64,000 nucleotides of DNA, from assembly GCF_003287275.1 (NCBI RefSeq), contig NZ_QEVW01000009.1, positions 124,001 to 188,000 on the forward strand, written 5' to 3'. Shown here one piece after another: positions 1 to 8,216 of this stretch (position 1 is its first letter; each line of letters opens with the position of its first letter). This stretch comes from Paenibacillus taichungensis. Lineage in GTDB: Bacteria > Bacillota > Bacilli > Paenibacillales > Paenibacillaceae. The translations under genes were made by a program, and so were the position numbers. Under the pieces are notes generated by a model. That model did not search any database. It was not told the DNA's origin and saw only the letters and a list, made by a program, of their open reading frames with translations.

Positions 1-199
1 CAAAGCCATCAAAGATAAACACAATGTGAGTCTTAGGCACTGGAACGGGATGCATAACTCACTCTTTCCCATGAACAAACCGCAGGAACGAGTACATAAT
101 GTACTCTTTTACCTTAACCGTTATGGAACCGAGTGGATTGAACAACTGATTGAAAGTCAGAATGAATTCCGCGGACAACACCAAGTGATCACGTTGTAG
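1..199 (+). CDS. bshC: BshC C-terminal end (bacillithiol cysteine-adding enzyme), partial
   Basis: Only the last 65 codons are present (frame starting at base 2, TAG at 197-199). The visible protein includes RHWNGMHNSLFPMNKPQERV and then LNRYGTEWI, which resembles the end of the BshC/YllA family. BshC adds cysteine to glucosaminyl-malate in the last step of bacillithiol synthesis. Position supports the call: yllA/bshC lies just upstream of mraZ in Bacillus, although here ahcY intervenes. The N-terminal part, including the nucleotide-binding region, is outside the window, so nothing can be said about it. Confidence 0.8.
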   Translation, partial: KAIKDKHNVSLRHWNGMHNSLFPMNKPQERVHNVLFYLNRYGTEWIEQLIESQNEFRGQHQVITL

Positions 200-213
200 T
201 GACCTTTTATAAT
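185..213 (+). promoter_or_regulatory. Candidate sigma A promoter for ahcY (good -10, poor -35)
   Basis: A perfect TATAAT sits at 208-213, just after the bshC stop and about 30 bases before the ahcY start. The hexamer 17 bases upstream (GTGATC) is a poor -35, so the site is only a candidate. It would allow ahcY transcription independent of bshC. Confidence 0.35.
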
Positions 214-244
214 AGAAGGAATAGATAGTTGAGGAGGATGAGGA

Positions 245-1510
245 ATGACTACCCCTGCATTGCAAAACAGTATTGTTAAAGATATGGGACTCGCTTCAGA
301 AGGTCATCTGAAAATTGATTGGGTAGAAGCACATATGCCGGTGTTGAACCGTATACGTAGCCAATTTGAACAGGATCTTCCGTTTAAAGGTTTGAAGGTA
401 GCCATTTGCCTTCACCTTGAAGCCAAAACAGCTTATCTGGCGAAAGTCATTCAGGCTGGTGGTGCAGAAGTGACAATTACACATAGCAACCCATTGTCAA
501 CACAGGACGATGTTTGTGCTGCTCTGGTGGAAGACGGCGTTACGGTGTATGCCAAACATAATCCGGATCCGGTTGAGTTCAAAGAACTGCAGCTCCGTGC
601 ACTTGAAGTAAAACCTGATCTGATCATTGACGACGGTGGAGACTTTGCCACTATTATTGCATCTGAACGTCCTGATCTAGCTGCCACAATTCGTGGCGGA
701 GCAGAGGAAACGACAACGGGCATCATTCGTCTGAAAGCTTTGGCGAAAGAAGGTCAATTGCGTTTCCCAATGGTTGCAGTCAATGACGCTTATTGCAAGT
801 ACCTGTTTGATAACCGTTACGGTACAGGTCAGTCTGCTTTTGATGGTATCATCCGTACAACCAATCTGGTTGTTGCAGGAAAGAACGTAGTTGTAGCAGG
901 TTATGGATGGTGTGGTAAAGGTGTAGCGATGCGTGCCAAAGGGCTCGGAGCAAATGTTATCGTAACGGAAATTGATCCTATTAAAGCCGTAGAAGCACAT
1001 ATGGACGGATTCCGGGTCATGACGATGGTGGAAGCAGCAAAATTGGGTGATTTCTTCATCGCTGTTACCGGCAATAAAGACGTAATCACTGGAGAGCACT
1101 ACGATGTGATGAAGGATGGAGCAATCCTGAGTAATGCGGGTCACTTTGACGTAGAAGTTAACAAACCTGAACTTGCTAAACGTTCCGATTCGATTCGTAC
1201 CGTACGCCGCAACATTGAAGAATATCGCTTCAAAGATGGCCGTAAGATGTATTTGCTTGCTGAAGGACGTCTCGTAAACCTGGGTGCTGCCGATGGACAC
1301 CCTGCCGAGATTATGGATACAACGTTTGCATTGCAAGCGCTGGGTCTCCGTTATGTTAGCGAGAACTATGCCGAATTGGGTAAAACCGTTGTTAATGTAC
1401 CTTATGACATCGACCAACAGGTTGCCAGCTACAAACTAGAAAGCTTGAATATTGCCATCGACTCTTTGTCCGCTGAGCAGGAAAAATATCTGGACAGCTG
1501 GAAATTCTAA
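245..1510 (+). CDS. ahcY: Adenosylhomocysteinase (S-adenosyl-L-homocysteine hydrolase)
   Basis: This 421-aa cytoplasmic enzyme reversibly splits S-adenosylhomocysteine into adenosine and homocysteine and so drains the by-product of methyltransferases. Seen: substrate-domain motifs DDGGD and GAEETTTG, the hinge stretch VNDAYCKYLFDNRYGTGQS, the NAD-binding loop GYGWCGKG and the C-terminal LAEGRLVNL motif. The C-terminus stops at DSWKF and lacks the Lys/Tyr tail of eukaryotic-type enzymes, matching the shorter prokaryotic type. AGGAGG at about 232 precedes the ATG. A strong terminator follows, so it is probably monocistronic. B. subtilis uses the MtnN/LuxS route instead, so the gene is a lineage marker. 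Confidence 0.96.
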   Translation: MTTPALQNSIVKDMGLASEGHLKIDWVEAHMPVLNRIRSQFEQDLPFKGLKVAICLHLEAKTAYLAKVIQAGGAEVTITHSNPLSTQDDVCAALVEDGVTVYAKHNPDPVEFKELQLRALEVKPDLIIDDGGDFATIIASERPDLAATIRGGAEETTTGIIRLKALAKEGQLRFPMVAVNDAYCKYLFDNRYGTGQSAFDGIIRTTNLVVAGKNVVVAGYGWCGKGVAMRAKGLGANVIVTEIDPIKAVEAHMDGFRVMTMVEAAKLGDFFIAVTGNKDVITGEHYDVMKDGAILSNAGHFDVEVNKPELAKRSDSIRTVRRNIEEYRFKDGRKMYLLAEGRLVNLGAADGHPAEIMDTTFALQALGLRYVSENYAELGKTVVNVPYDIDQQVASYKLESLNIAIDSLSAEQEKYLDSWKF

Positions 1511-1616
1511 GAGGCATCCATTAATTACAAGCTGATTAAGTGCTTCAAAGGGTTTAAAATGGTTTATTAATGATATGGCTCATATGCGGGTGTACGTGCG
1601 CTTGCCCGTAAACGGG

Positions 1617-1660
1617 AAACGTCTTTGATCCTGAGTGACAGGATCAAAGACGTTTTTTTT
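1617..1660 (+). terminator. Rho-independent terminator of ahcY
   Basis: A perfect 14-bp stem (1620-1633 with 1639-1652), a 5-base loop and eight Ts at 1653-1660. It separates ahcY from the dcw cluster. Confidence 0.92.
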
Positions 1661-1701
1661 GCGGTTGGGAAAATAAAAAATTAAAGCTCGTAAGAAGGGT
1701 T

Positions 1702-1730
1702 TTGATTTTTTTGTGCGAATCTATTATGCT
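1702..1730 (+). promoter_or_regulatory. Candidate sigma A promoter of the dcw cluster
   Basis: TTGATT (1702-1707), a 17-base spacer and TATGCT (1725-1730). Transcription would start near 1737, at the beginning of the MraZ-type repeat boxes, so bound MraZ would block initiation. This matches the known self-repression of MraZ, but the promoter assignment is from sequence only. Confidence 0.55.
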
Positions 1731-1734
1731 TAGG

Positions 1735-1769
1735 TGGTGGAAAGTGGGGCAAAGTGGGAGAAACGGGTG
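1735..1769 (+). promoter_or_regulatory. MraZ-type operator: four direct repeats at 10-bp spacing
   Basis: TGGTG, TGGGG, TGGGA and GGGTG start at 1735, 1745, 1755 and 1765, separated by the 5-base spacers GAAAG, CAAAG and GAAAC. MraZ is known to bind TGGGN direct repeats separated by 5 bases in front of its own operon. The two middle boxes match exactly and the outer two are degenerate. The array ends about 17 bases before the mraZ start codon. Confidence 0.8.
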
Positions 1770-1785
1770 AGGAGTGAGTGGGCCA

Positions 1786-2223
1786 ATGTTTATGGGGGAG
1801 TTCCAACATAGCATTGATGACAAGGGTCGGGTTATTATTCCGGCTAAATTCCGCGAATCTCTGGGACCGTCTTTCGTTGTCACACGGGGTTTGGACCAGT
1901 GTCTTTTCGTGTACCCCATGGAGGAGTGGGGGGTCATGGAACAGAAGCTCAAAGCACTGCCATTGATGAAATCTGATGCACGTGCGTTTACCCGTTTTTT
2001 TTTCTCGGGTGCCACCGAATGTGAATTGGACAAACAGGGCAGGGTAAATTTGCCGGGCAATCTTAGAGAGTATGCCAAGCTGGACAAGGATTGCGTTGTT
2101 CTTGGCGTGTCGAACCGGGTGGAGATTTGGAGCAAAGGCATATGGGAGAGTTATTTCAATCAATCCGAAGAAGCATTCAACGACATTGCCGAAAAGCTGG
2201 TCGATTTTAATTTTGATCTATAA
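1786..2223 (+). CDS. mraZ: MraZ, transcriptional regulator of the dcw cluster
   Basis: A 145-aa protein beginning [20 protein letters not shown]. Two SpoVT/AbrB-like half-domains are visible: [14 protein letters not shown] near residue 11 and [16 protein letters not shown] near residue 80. MraZ forms ring-shaped oligomers and represses its own operon by binding repeated TGGGN boxes, and such an array lies just upstream. A GTG at 1774 would add four residues, but the ATG at 1786 gives the standard family N-terminus and places GAGGAG upstream rather than inside the coding region. First gene of the cluster, 18 bases before rsmH. Confidence 0.95.
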   Translation: MFMGEFQHSIDDKGRVIIPAKFRESLGPSFVVTRGLDQCLFVYPMEEWGVMEQKLKALPLMKSDARAFTRFFFSGATECELDKQGRVNLPGNLREYAKLDKDCVVLGVSNRVEIWSKGIWESYFNQSEEAFNDIAEKLVDFNFDL

Positions 2224-2241
2224 AGTCAGGAGGGGTGCAGG

Positions 2242-3192
2242 TTGTTTCACCACATAACCGTACTCAAAGAAGAGGCAACAGAGGGTTTAAACATCAAGCA
2301 GGACGGTATATACGTGGACTGCACTTTAGGCGGTGGCGGACATAGCTCCGTGATTGCATCCAAGCTCGGTCCAGGGGGACGTCTGATCGCACTGGATCAG
2401 GATGATTGGGCTTTGGATAACGCACGTGAAAAATTGGCTCCATATGGAGAGCGGATTACATTGGTGAAAACCAATTTTCGTGATCTGGAACAGGTACTGA
2501 AAGAACTGGATGTACCGATGAAAGATGGCGTGCCGCAGGTAGATGGTATTTTGTACGATCTGGGGGTATCATCACCGCAATTCGACGAAGGAGAACGTGG
2601 ATTTAGCTACAATCACGATGCACCGTTGGATATGCGTATGGATCAGGATGCATCCCTTACCGCCAAAGAGATTGTTAACGAATGGCCGGAAGAGGAGATT
2701 GCCCGTATTTTGTATCGCTATGGTGAGGAGAAATTCTCTAGAAGAATTGCTCGTGTCATTGTTGAAAAAAGAAAGCAGTCCACAATTGAGACGACTGGTG
2801 AACTGGTGGAGTTAATCAAGGAGGGGATTCCGGCGGCGGCTCGTCGTACAGGAGGACATCCTGCAAAACGCAGTTTTCAGGCATTGCGCATTGCCGTTAA
2901 TGATGAGTTGGGCGCGTTCGAAGAAGCGTTACATCAGGCCGTTCGGTGCTTGGCACCAGGCGGACGTGTATCTGTTATTACTTTTCACTCACTTGAGGAC
3001 CGAATTTGCAAACAGATATTTAGCAGTTATCTGGAGAAATGTACATGCCCTCCCGATTTTCCGTTGTGTGTTTGCGGCGGTAAGGGTGCCATGCGTTTAG
3101 TGAACAGAAAGCCGCTGATTCCAACGGAAACGGAACTGGCCGAAAACTCCCGTGCTCGTTCAGCAAAGCTGCGCGTAGCCGAGAAACTGTAA
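2242..3192 (+). CDS. rsmH: 16S rRNA m4C1402 methyltransferase RsmH (MraW)
   Basis: A 316-aa SAM-dependent enzyme that N4-methylates C1402 in the 16S rRNA decoding centre. The SAM-binding stretch [14 protein letters not shown] lies near residues 25-38, [12 protein letters not shown] near 107-118, and [11 protein letters not shown] late in the chain, all family signatures. [14 protein letters not shown] cysteine-rich segment is also typical. It starts at TTG after the strong site AGGAGGGGTG at 2228-2237. It follows mraZ as in most Firmicutes and lies 27 bases before ftsL. Confidence 0.97.
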   Translation: MFHHITVLKEEATEGLNIKQDGIYVDCTLGGGGHSSVIASKLGPGGRLIALDQDDWALDNAREKLAPYGERITLVKTNFRDLEQVLKELDVPMKDGVPQVDGILYDLGVSSPQFDEGERGFSYNHDAPLDMRMDQDASLTAKEIVNEWPEEEIARILYRYGEEKFSRRIARVIVEKRKQSTIETTGELVELIKEGIPAAARRTGGHPAKRSFQALRIAVNDELGAFEEALHQAVRCLAPGGRVSVITFHSLEDRICKQIFSSYLEKCTCPPDFPLCVCGGKGAMRLVNRKPLIPTETELAENSRARSAKLRVAEKL

Positions 3193-3219
3193 ATCAAGAG
3201 CGGAGGAGAGAGTCGGAGT

Positions 3220-3648
3220 ATGGCATATACACGTGGTAATCTGGCAGTGAAAGAAAAAGCGTCCCAAGAACGTGTGACCCAGCAGCGGTACAAGGAAACC
3301 ACGAAAGTGGTGACCCGTCGTACCGGTCTTCCGGCACGCGAAAAATTTTTGTATCTGATTACTCTGGTTGCAGTCATTGTCGTGGGTGGTGTTATGATGT
3401 CGCGTTACGCTCACATCTATGATCTGAACAAGCAGGCCCAGACGACGTTGTCTGACGTGAGAGAAGCAGAGAAAACGATTGCAGATCTGCAAGTGGAAAA
3501 AGAAAAACTAAACAATCTGGTCATCGAGAATGCTCGCAAACTTGGTTACGTGGAGGCTTCCGGCAAGGATGTCATTTTTGTACCTCGGTCAACAAGTACA
3601 ACGAACTCGACAGGTACTGAATCGTCCTCAGATACAGCAAATAAGTAG
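3220..3648 (+). CDS. ftsL: Cell division protein FtsL
   Basis: A 142-aa bitopic membrane protein of the divisome that works with DivIC and DivIB to position the septal synthase. Architecture: a basic cytoplasmic N-terminus of about 40 residues, one membrane helix at about 43-62 (YLITLVAVIVVGGVMM), then a short coiled coil rich in Glu, Lys and Leu at about 70-105. The tail is a Ser/Thr-rich low-complexity stretch ending SSSDTANK. Sequence conservation in FtsL is low, so the call rests on topology plus its exact place between rsmH and the PBP gene. GGAGGAGAG precedes the ATG. Confidence 0.88.
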   Translation: MAYTRGNLAVKEKASQERVTQQRYKETTKVVTRRTGLPAREKFLYLITLVAVIVVGGVMMSRYAHIYDLNKQAQTTLSDVREAEKTIADLQVEKEKLNNLVIENARKLGYVEASGKDVIFVPRSTSTTNSTGTESSSDTANK

Positions 3649-3698
3649 AACATTTTGTATCAATTCTTACAAAGTGCTGAAGCAAAAGAGGTGTACCG

Positions 3699-6029
3699 AT
3701 GGTAAAAAGAATAAAGATGCGCACGCTGCTTATAGGGGGATGTATTACCCTCTTTTTTCTTGTATTGATAACCCGCATCTTTTTTATTCAGGTTGTTAAT
3801 GGCGGTATTTGGCAGGAGCGAGCAGCTGGTTTGGTCGAACGTGAACAAACCATCAAGGCCAGTCGAGGGACCATCACAGATCGCAATGGTAACATTTTGG
3901 CGACGGATGCGCCTGCATACACAGTATCTGTAAACCCGGAGATGATTAATCAACTTGGGATTGAAGATGTGGTTACTGACAAATTATCTAGTTTATTGGG
4001 TAAAAGCGAGAGTGAAATGCGAGCACTTGTAACAGCTAAAAAGGAAGATGGGACATTCTTTCAACAACGTGAAGTACGCAGTGAAGGGTATAAAATTAGC
4101 CCTGAACTCGCTGCTAAGGTAGACGAATTTCGCGAAAAACTGCAGGATGACTACAAGGCTAAAAACGCGATTGTCATGACACAAGAGTCGAAGCGATATT
4201 ATCCTGAAGAAACGCTCGCCTCTCATTTGCTGGGATACATGAGTCGTGATGGCAAGGCTGTTAATGGACTTGAAGTCTCCTATGATGAACAGCTTACAGG
4301 TACAGATGGTTATCTGAACTACCAGAAGGATGCCAAAGGGTACAAGCTGCCTGATTCCCAGGACAGCTACCTTCCACCCCAGAATGGAAGCAACTTAAAG
4401 CTGACGATTGATGATACAATTCAGTACTACATCGAAGATGCAATGAAAGAAGCGGTAGCCCAGTACAATCCACTGAGCATGACTGTCATTGCAGCAGATC
4501 CTAACACCATGGAAATCTTAGGAATGGCCAATTGGCCGACCTTTAATCCTAATACGTATGCTGAAACGCCGGATCAGAAAAATTTTATCAACCATGCGAT
4601 ACAATCCATCTATGAACCAGGGTCTACTTTTAAAATTGTTACGCTGGCGGGTGCGGTTGAAGAGAAGCTGTTTGATCCGAATGCTACGTTTGAATCCAAG
4701 CGAGTATATATCGGTGGCTATCCAATCAGTGATAACGGTCACGCCTATGGCCAGATTTCCTACTTGGAAGGTGTCAAACGTTCAAGTAACATTGCGTTTG
4801 TTAATCTCGGCTATAACATGCTTGGTGGTGAACGTTTGCGTCATTACATAGACCAATTCGGTTTTGGTAAAAAGACGGGCATTGATCTGCCGAGTGAATC
4901 GGCTTCACCAATCAAGCCGCTGGTTTATAAATCGGAAATTGCCACAGCAGCTTACGGTCATGGTCTTGTACAGGTAACGCCAATTCAACAGGTAGCAGCC
5001 ATTTCGGCCATTGCCAACGGCGGCAAACTTATGGAACCGCATCTGGTAAAGGAAATTATTAACCCGAATGACGGTACATCCGAAGTGATCAAGCCGAAGG
5101 TTGTTCGTCAGGTCATTTCCAAGGAGTCTTCCAAACTTGTAAGCGGGTATCTGGAACAGGTTGTAGCCGACCAAACGATCGGTACAGGGCGCAATGCTTA
5201 TATCGAAGGATACCGGGTGGCAGGTAAAACGGGAACTGCTAGAAAAGTCGTAAATGGGGAATACAGCAAATCCAAAGACGTCGTTTCGTTTATCGGATTT
5301 GCACCTGTAAATAATCCCAAAATCGCGATGTTGATTGTGATTGACCAGCCTGATGGTTCCAATATTGGTGGAGGTACTGCAGCTGCTCCGGTCTTCAAGA
5401 AGATTGTGAGCCAGACTCTTCAGTACATGGGAGTTCCCAAAGATACAGTGAAGACCACTGACAAAAAGTCAAAAACAACGCCGGTCGTTCAAGCTAAAGC
5501 TCCTGATCTGTCAGGTAAGACTGCCAAGCAGGCCAGAAGCCAACTTTTGAACGCAGGAATTGCCTATGAGACGCTTGGTCAGGGTGAAAATGTCATTCGC
5601 CAGTATCCTGTGGCGGGTGCAGCCATGAATCCTGGCCAACGAATCTATCTGTTGACCGAAGAGAGCAGCAAGATGAAGATCCCTGATCTGACTGGCGAAT
5701 CTCTCCGGGACGCACTTGAAGTGCTCTCCCTCATGAAAGTGGGCGTGACAGTCAAAGGTGAAGGATACGTGGTGAAGCAAACGGAGCAGGTGGCAGGCGA
5801 ACAGAGAACGGTTGAGCTTGTGCTGCAAACGGCCAAAGCGGCAGTTACCGGTATAGCAGATGAAGCTCCCGAGTCTTCTGATCCAGCATTAGGGAACGAG
5901 ACTGACATTCAAGGAGCAGCAGATGGAGTAGGGAACACCGAAAAAACGGGCAAGACGGATACTACAAATCCACCTTCAAATGAGACAAAATCGTCTGATA
6001 ACACATCGGATGGGGCTTCACTTCCATAG
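3699..6029 (+). CDS. pbpB: Septal class B penicillin-binding protein (PBP2B-like) with two PASTA domains
   Basis: A 776-aa transpeptidase that cross-links peptidoglycan at the septum with an SEDS partner. An uncleaved membrane anchor lies at about residues 8-31. The pedestal domain starts near the ASRGTITDRNG motif, and the transpeptidase motifs are STFK at 309-312, SSN at 362-364 and KTGT at 510-513. Two PASTA repeats follow at roughly 600-655 and 657-712. The last 60 residues are a Ser/Thr/Asp-rich tail, probably disordered. Being the first of two class B PBPs in the cluster fits PBP2B, with SpoVD next, as in Bacillus. Confidence 0.93.
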   Translation: MVKRIKMRTLLIGGCITLFFLVLITRIFFIQVVNGGIWQERAAGLVEREQTIKASRGTITDRNGNILATDAPAYTVSVNPEMINQLGIEDVVTDKLSSLLGKSESEMRALVTAKKEDGTFFQQREVRSEGYKISPELAAKVDEFREKLQDDYKAKNAIVMTQESKRYYPEETLASHLLGYMSRDGKAVNGLEVSYDEQLTGTDGYLNYQKDAKGYKLPDSQDSYLPPQNGSNLKLTIDDTIQYYIEDAMKEAVAQYNPLSMTVIAADPNTMEILGMANWPTFNPNTYAETPDQKNFINHAIQSIYEPGSTFKIVTLAGAVEEKLFDPNATFESKRVYIGGYPISDNGHAYGQISYLEGVKRSSNIAFVNLGYNMLGGERLRHYIDQFGFGKKTGIDLPSESASPIKPLVYKSEIATAAYGHGLVQVTPIQQVAAISAIANGGKLMEPHLVKEIINPNDGTSEVIKPKVVRQVISKESSKLVSGYLEQVVADQTIGTGRNAYIEGYRVAGKTGTARKVVNGEYSKSKDVVSFIGFAPVNNPKIAMLIVIDQPDGSNIGGGTAAAPVFKKIVSQTLQYMGVPKDTVKTTDKKSKTTPVVQAKAPDLSGKTAKQARSQLLNAGIAYETLGQGENVIRQYPVAGAAMNPGQRIYLLTEESSKMKIPDLTGESLRDALEVLSLMKVGVTVKGEGYVVKQTEQVAGEQRTVELVLQTAKAAVTGIADEAPESSDPALGNETDIQGAADGVGNTEKTGKTDTTNPPSNETKSSDNTSDGASLP

Positions 6030-6122
6030 AGATCACAGACAGCTTGTTCTAACCCCCGGTTGTCCTGAATATTCATGAATTGAACACAATCATGATTTTG
6101 GGACGAGTGGGGGGATCTTTTC

Positions 6123-8087
6123 GTGAAGGGGTCAAGCGTAAATCTGCGGCGCAGGCTGTTATGGAGTTTAGTGATTTTAGTTCTGTTATTCTCAGCCTTG
6201 GTGATCAGGCTTGCTTATGTACAGTTAGGAAAAGGACCGGAACTATCTGCGAAGGCAGAAGAGTCCTGGCGGCGGAATATTCCGTATTCAGCCAAACGGG
6301 GAGAGATTCTGGATCGTAATGGAACCTCTCTCGCCTACAATATAACCACACCAACCATTATGGCGATTCCTGCTCAGGTGAAGGAAGCGGAGACAACAGC
6401 AAGGGCACTGGCTCCTTTGCTGGGGATGACCGAAGAGAAAGTGCTGGCAACCATCAAGAAAAGAGAACTAATTGTACGACTACAACCCGGTGGCCGCAAA
6501 ATTACGATGGAGAAAGCTCAGCACATCCGTGATTTGAAGCTTCCGGGTATCGTTGTTGCTGAGGATAATAAACGCTTCTATCCTTATGACGACCTGGCGG
6601 CTCATATTCTTGGTTTTACGGGCATTGATAATCAGGGCTTAACGGGTGTAGAGAAAAAGTATGATGATAAGCTGAACGGTTTGAATGGCAGTGTGTCCTA
6701 CTTGTCCGATGCGGCCGGAAGGCTAATGCCGGGCTCATCTGAGAAGTATGTGGAACCGAAGGATGGTCTGAACCTCAAGCTGACTATTGATAAATCGATT
6801 CAGTCCATCATGGAACGCGAGCTGGATCAGGCTATGGTCAAGTTCCAGGCCAACTCGGCGCTTGCCATTGCAATGAACCCTAAGACGGGTGAAATCCTTG
6901 GCATGGCCAGTAGACCCGGATACGAACCAGCGGATTATCAGCAATATCCGGCCGATGTGTACAATCGGAATTTGCCGATCTGGATGACGTATGAACCAGG
7001 TTCAACGTTTAAAATCATTACACTCGCAGCAGCACTTGAAGAGAAAAAAGTAAATCTGACGCAGGATCAGTTCTATGATCCCGGATTTGTTGAAGTGGGA
7101 GGCGCTCGCCTGCGGTGCTGGAAAAAGGGCGGTCATGGAAGTCAGACCTTCCTGCAAGTCGTGGAGAACTCCTGCAACCCTGGATTTGTTGCACTAGGTC
7201 AGAGACTGGGCAAAGAATCATTGTTCTCCTATATTAAAGACTTCGGATTCGGCACCAAAACAGGTATCGATCTGAGTGGTGAGGCCAGCGGAATTCTGTT
7301 CAAGTTGTCACGGGTCGGACCTGTGGAGCTTGCGACCACTGCTTTTGGCCAAGGGGTATCCGTTACGCCGATTCAGCAGGTAGCGGCTGTGTCAGCAGCT
7401 ATTAATGGTGGTAAACTATACAAGCCATATGTTACAAAGGCTTGGGTTCATCCTGAAACGGGTGAAGTGATGGAAGAGGCCAAGCCGGAACTGGTTCGTC
7501 AAGTCATCTCGGAAGATACATCCAAGCAAGTACGAGAAGCACTTGAGAGTGTCGTTGCCAAGGGTACGGGACGTCCGGCGTTTATTGATGGATATCGGGT
7601 TGGCGGCAAAACGGGTACAGCGCAGAAGGTAATCAATGGACGTTATTCCTCTACCGAGCATATTGTATCCTTTATCGGTTTTGCTCCGGCGGATGATCCG
7701 CAGATTGTTGTGTATACTGCGGTGGATAACCCGAAAGGAATTCAGTTCGGCGGCGTGGTTGCCGCACCGATCGTACAGAACATTCTAGAGGATGCACTGC
7801 ATTATATGAATGTTCCGGTTCGGAAGGATCAGGTAGCCAAAGAATACAAGTATGGAGAAACGAAAATCGTGACGGTTCCCGATCTGACAGGAGCCACGGT
7901 CGAAGACCTGTATGAGGATCTGAATATGAACTTTATGCTGGCCAAATCCGGCAGTGGGAAATATGTCATTAACCAGGCTCCAAAGCCAGGGGCACGGGTT
8001 GATCAGGGTTCTACTATACGGATCTATATGGGTGATGTTCTGAATGATATTCATGATCATACCAAGGAGGAAGGACAAGAGCCCTGA
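6123..8087 (+). CDS. spoVD: Stage V sporulation protein D (SpoVD), sporulation-specific class B PBP
   Basis: A 654-aa transpeptidase for spore-cortex peptidoglycan, acting with SpoVE in the outer forespore membrane. One membrane anchor lies at about residues 12-33. Catalytic motifs are STFK at 294-297, SCN at 350-352 and KTGT at 496-499. A single PASTA repeat lies at about 580-640, against two in the preceding PBP, which separates the paralogues. It starts at GTG after a G-rich ribosome site (about 6107-6114). The Cys in the SxN motif is as in SpoVD-type enzymes. A 9-bp hairpin spans its stop codon at 8076-8098. Confidence 0.94.
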   Translation: MKGSSVNLRRRLLWSLVILVLLFSALVIRLAYVQLGKGPELSAKAEESWRRNIPYSAKRGEILDRNGTSLAYNITTPTIMAIPAQVKEAETTARALAPLLGMTEEKVLATIKKRELIVRLQPGGRKITMEKAQHIRDLKLPGIVVAEDNKRFYPYDDLAAHILGFTGIDNQGLTGVEKKYDDKLNGLNGSVSYLSDAAGRLMPGSSEKYVEPKDGLNLKLTIDKSIQSIMERELDQAMVKFQANSALAIAMNPKTGEILGMASRPGYEPADYQQYPADVYNRNLPIWMTYEPGSTFKIITLAAALEEKKVNLTQDQFYDPGFVEVGGARLRCWKKGGHGSQTFLQVVENSCNPGFVALGQRLGKESLFSYIKDFGFGTKTGIDLSGEASGILFKLSRVGPVELATTAFGQGVSVTPIQQVAAVSAAINGGKLYKPYVTKAWVHPETGEVMEEAKPELVRQVISEDTSKQVREALESVVAKGTGRPAFIDGYRVGGKTGTAQKVINGRYSSTEHIVSFIGFAPADDPQIVVYTAVDNPKGIQFGGVVAAPIVQNILEDALHYMNVPVRKDQVAKEYKYGETKIVTVPDLTGATVEDLYEDLNMNFMLAKSGSGKYVINQAPKPGARVDQGSTIRIYMGDVLNDIHDHTKEEGQEP

Positions 8088-8216
8088 TGGGGCTCTTGAT
8101 CCCCACCGCAACAAAATGCACTGAGTTGCGTTTCATTAATTGGCTGTGTTGACGATATTAATGATTACAGAGAACTGTTGAAATTGAAGTAAACTTGGAA
8201 AAGTGAGGTTATTCAT

